From a virus, in the IMG/VR virus record IMGVR_UViG_3300005536_000289, positions 1 through 38,070 of that record: 38,070 bases of DNA; one strand, 5' to 3'. The notes under the pieces were generated by a model. It saw nothing but the letters and a program-made list of their open reading frames with translations. It was not told the DNA's origin and did not search any database. Shown piece by piece: positions 37,000 to 38,070 of the stretch (the stretch's first letter is position 1; each line of letters begins with the position of its first letter). The position numbers and the translations under genes are program-made.

Positions 37000-38070
37000 A
37001 TGGCAAACATTCTCTTTATGGGCTTCGAACACCTGATCGCGACCTACCACGCCCACGCGAACGTGTGGGACATAACACAGCCCGGCTTCCTCGTTTCGAC
37101 CTCCCTGGTCCGCCCCGGCGGAAGCCTCCAAAAAATCTCGAACACATCGGGAGCCGAAACCTTTGGCGTCAAGTCCCTCGGCGCCAACTATTCGCACCTG
37201 TTCGCCGGCTTCGGCTACATCAACACGCGATCGCCGTTGCCCAGCATGACTAATTGCCTGTTCACTTTTTACGACGGAGCCACTCCACAAGTCGGGATCC
37301 GAGTCCTCAGCGACGGATCGATCGGCGTCTATGCCGGCGACACTACCGCGGCCACTTTGCTCGGCCAGACTGCGGCCGGCGTTATCACGACGGGAGCCGT
37401 CGCCGCCGACTACAAAATGATCGAAATCGAAGTCACCTTCCACGCGACCACCGGATCCGTCGTGTTGAAGGTTGCCGACACCCAGGTCCTCAGCCTTACG
37501 AACAAAAACACCGCGCCATCAGGGACCGCACAAGCCAACCGATTCAAGCTCCGATGCTCTACCAATAACAACGGGCCGGAGAGCATTGACGATCTCTACA
37601 TCAACGACGACACCGGCTCCGCTCCCGAAAACACTTTCTTCGGCGAGGCCTTTGTTGTGGAGGGAATTATCGCCACCGGAAACGGGAACTCCTCGCAATG
37701 GGTAGGCTCCGACGGAAACTCGACCGACAACTATTTGCTAGTCGACGACACCGGGAACAATGACACCGACTACATTAAAAGCGGGACCCTCAACGATCTC
37801 GATCTTCACAGCCTGGGAAACCTCACCAACGCGACCGGGACCGTGATCGGGCTCAATCACTACATAGTGGCCAGAAAAGACGACGTCGCCACCCGCACGA
37901 TCGCGAGCACGATCCGAACCGCCTCCACGAATTACGTCGGCGCCAACAAAACCATGACCGGAAGCTATGCGACTTTCATCGAAAACCGACTGATCAATCC
38001 CAACACCTCGCTCCGCTTCACCATTAGCGACGTCAACGGCCTCGAGGCCGGCGAGAAAGTAACGACCTAA
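37000..38070 (+). CDS. LamG-like virion surface protein
   Basis: The 356-residue protein has an AAAGGA ribosome binding site 15 nt upstream. The body has jelly-roll lectin features: FLVSTSLVRPGGSLQKISNT, TNCLFTFYDGATPQVGIRVL, KMIEIEVTFHATTGSVVLKV, then IDDLYINDDTGSAPENTFFG. This is the LamG-like fold found on many phage tails and capsids, likely for carbohydrate binding. The stop is the final codon of the window. It could be an accessory fibre or tip protein; no catalytic residues are apparent. Confidence 0.65.
   Translation: MANILFMGFEHLIATYHAHANVWDITQPGFLVSTSLVRPGGSLQKISNTSGAETFGVKSLGANYSHLFAGFGYINTRSPLPSMTNCLFTFYDGATPQVGIRVLSDGSIGVYAGDTTAATLLGQTAAGVITTGAVAADYKMIEIEVTFHATTGSVVLKVADTQVLSLTNKNTAPSGTAQANRFKLRCSTNNNGPESIDDLYINDDTGSAPENTFFGEAFVVEGIIATGNGNSSQWVGSDGNSTDNYLLVDDTGNNDTDYIKSGTLNDLDLHSLGNLTNATGTVIGLNHYIVARKDDVATRTIASTIRTASTNYVGANKTMTGSYATFIENRLINPNTSLRFTISDVNGLEAGEKVTT

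Noticed and set aside
1-38070. Abundance of CGATCG, GATC and CTCGAG words as a functional motif
   Set aside because: They arise mainly from frequent codon pairs (for example GCG-ATC and CTC-GAG) in a GC-rich genome and lie mostly in coding frames.
38068-38070. Direct circular closure of the window
   Set aside because: The final TAA would lie in frame immediately before base 1, leaving the left-edge LRR frame without a start; no terminal repeat joins the ends.
1-38070. tRNA, rRNA or integrated-prophage att sites
   Set aside because: No cloverleaf or rRNA-like sequence and no long exact direct repeats at the ends were seen.

Overview
The window looks like most of one tailed-phage genome, or a prophage or phage-plasmid. 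It is GC-rich (C/G-ending codons throughout) and every supported gene is on the + strand, usually with 4-nt ATGA/GTGA stop-start overlaps and AAAGGA-type ribosome binding sites. The virion genes point to a siphovirus: lambda-type terminase (gpA family), lambda-type portal, a fused prohead protease/HK97-fold capsid gene, gpFII-like joining protein, tail tube, gpG/gpGT-type frameshifted chaperones, a 1154-residue tape measure and no tail sheath. The host cannot be fixed from sequence alone. GC content and the style of the leucine-rich repeats and ParB fit a GC-rich environmental Gram-negative, but that is a guess. The first codons lie inside a leucine-rich-repeat gene with near-identical 60-bp repeats, and the last base is the final base of a stop codon.

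Layout. 1-1.3 kb: end of the LRR protein, a helix-turn-helix protein, a basic protein and a SWIM-type zinc mini-protein. 1.3-6.6 kb: a candidate promoter, then a tight operon with a large orphan ParB, a 34-residue membrane peptide, a probable initiator whose coding sequence carries 8-bp GGCCAGAC iterons around an AT-richer palindromic stretch (candidate origin), two small proteins and a tyrosine recombinase. No polymerase, helicase or primase is visible. 6.6-11.6 kb: about a dozen small, mostly unrecognised early proteins, several with Cys-pair zinc sites, ending with a winged-helix-like protein. 11.8-14.6 kb: lysis block with a GH19 endolysin bearing a C-terminal membrane segment, two overlapping spanin-like coiled-coil proteins, a holin-like protein and a complete HD-GYP phosphodiesterase. 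14.6-19.8 kb: a Gam-like protein, a PLD-like protein and the terminase subunits. 19.9-26.3 kb: gpW-like connector, portal, a collagen-like protein, protease-capsid fusion, decoration candidate and head-tail joining proteins. 26.4-38.1 kb: tail tube, frameshifted chaperones, tape measure, tip and hub proteins, and two LamG-like proteins.

How it works together (inference). The ParB, initiator and recombinase operon resembles a plasmid maintenance cassette, so the element may persist as a phage-plasmid relying on the host replisome. The late genes package DNA by the lambda route, build a long non-contractile tail and lyse a Gram-negative envelope. The least expected items are the candidate origin inside the initiator gene, the HD-GYP enzyme (a possible attack on cyclic-dinucleotide signalling or CBASS-type defence), the internal start that would release capsid protein from the protease fusion, and strong hairpins in the gaps after the most abundant virion genes.
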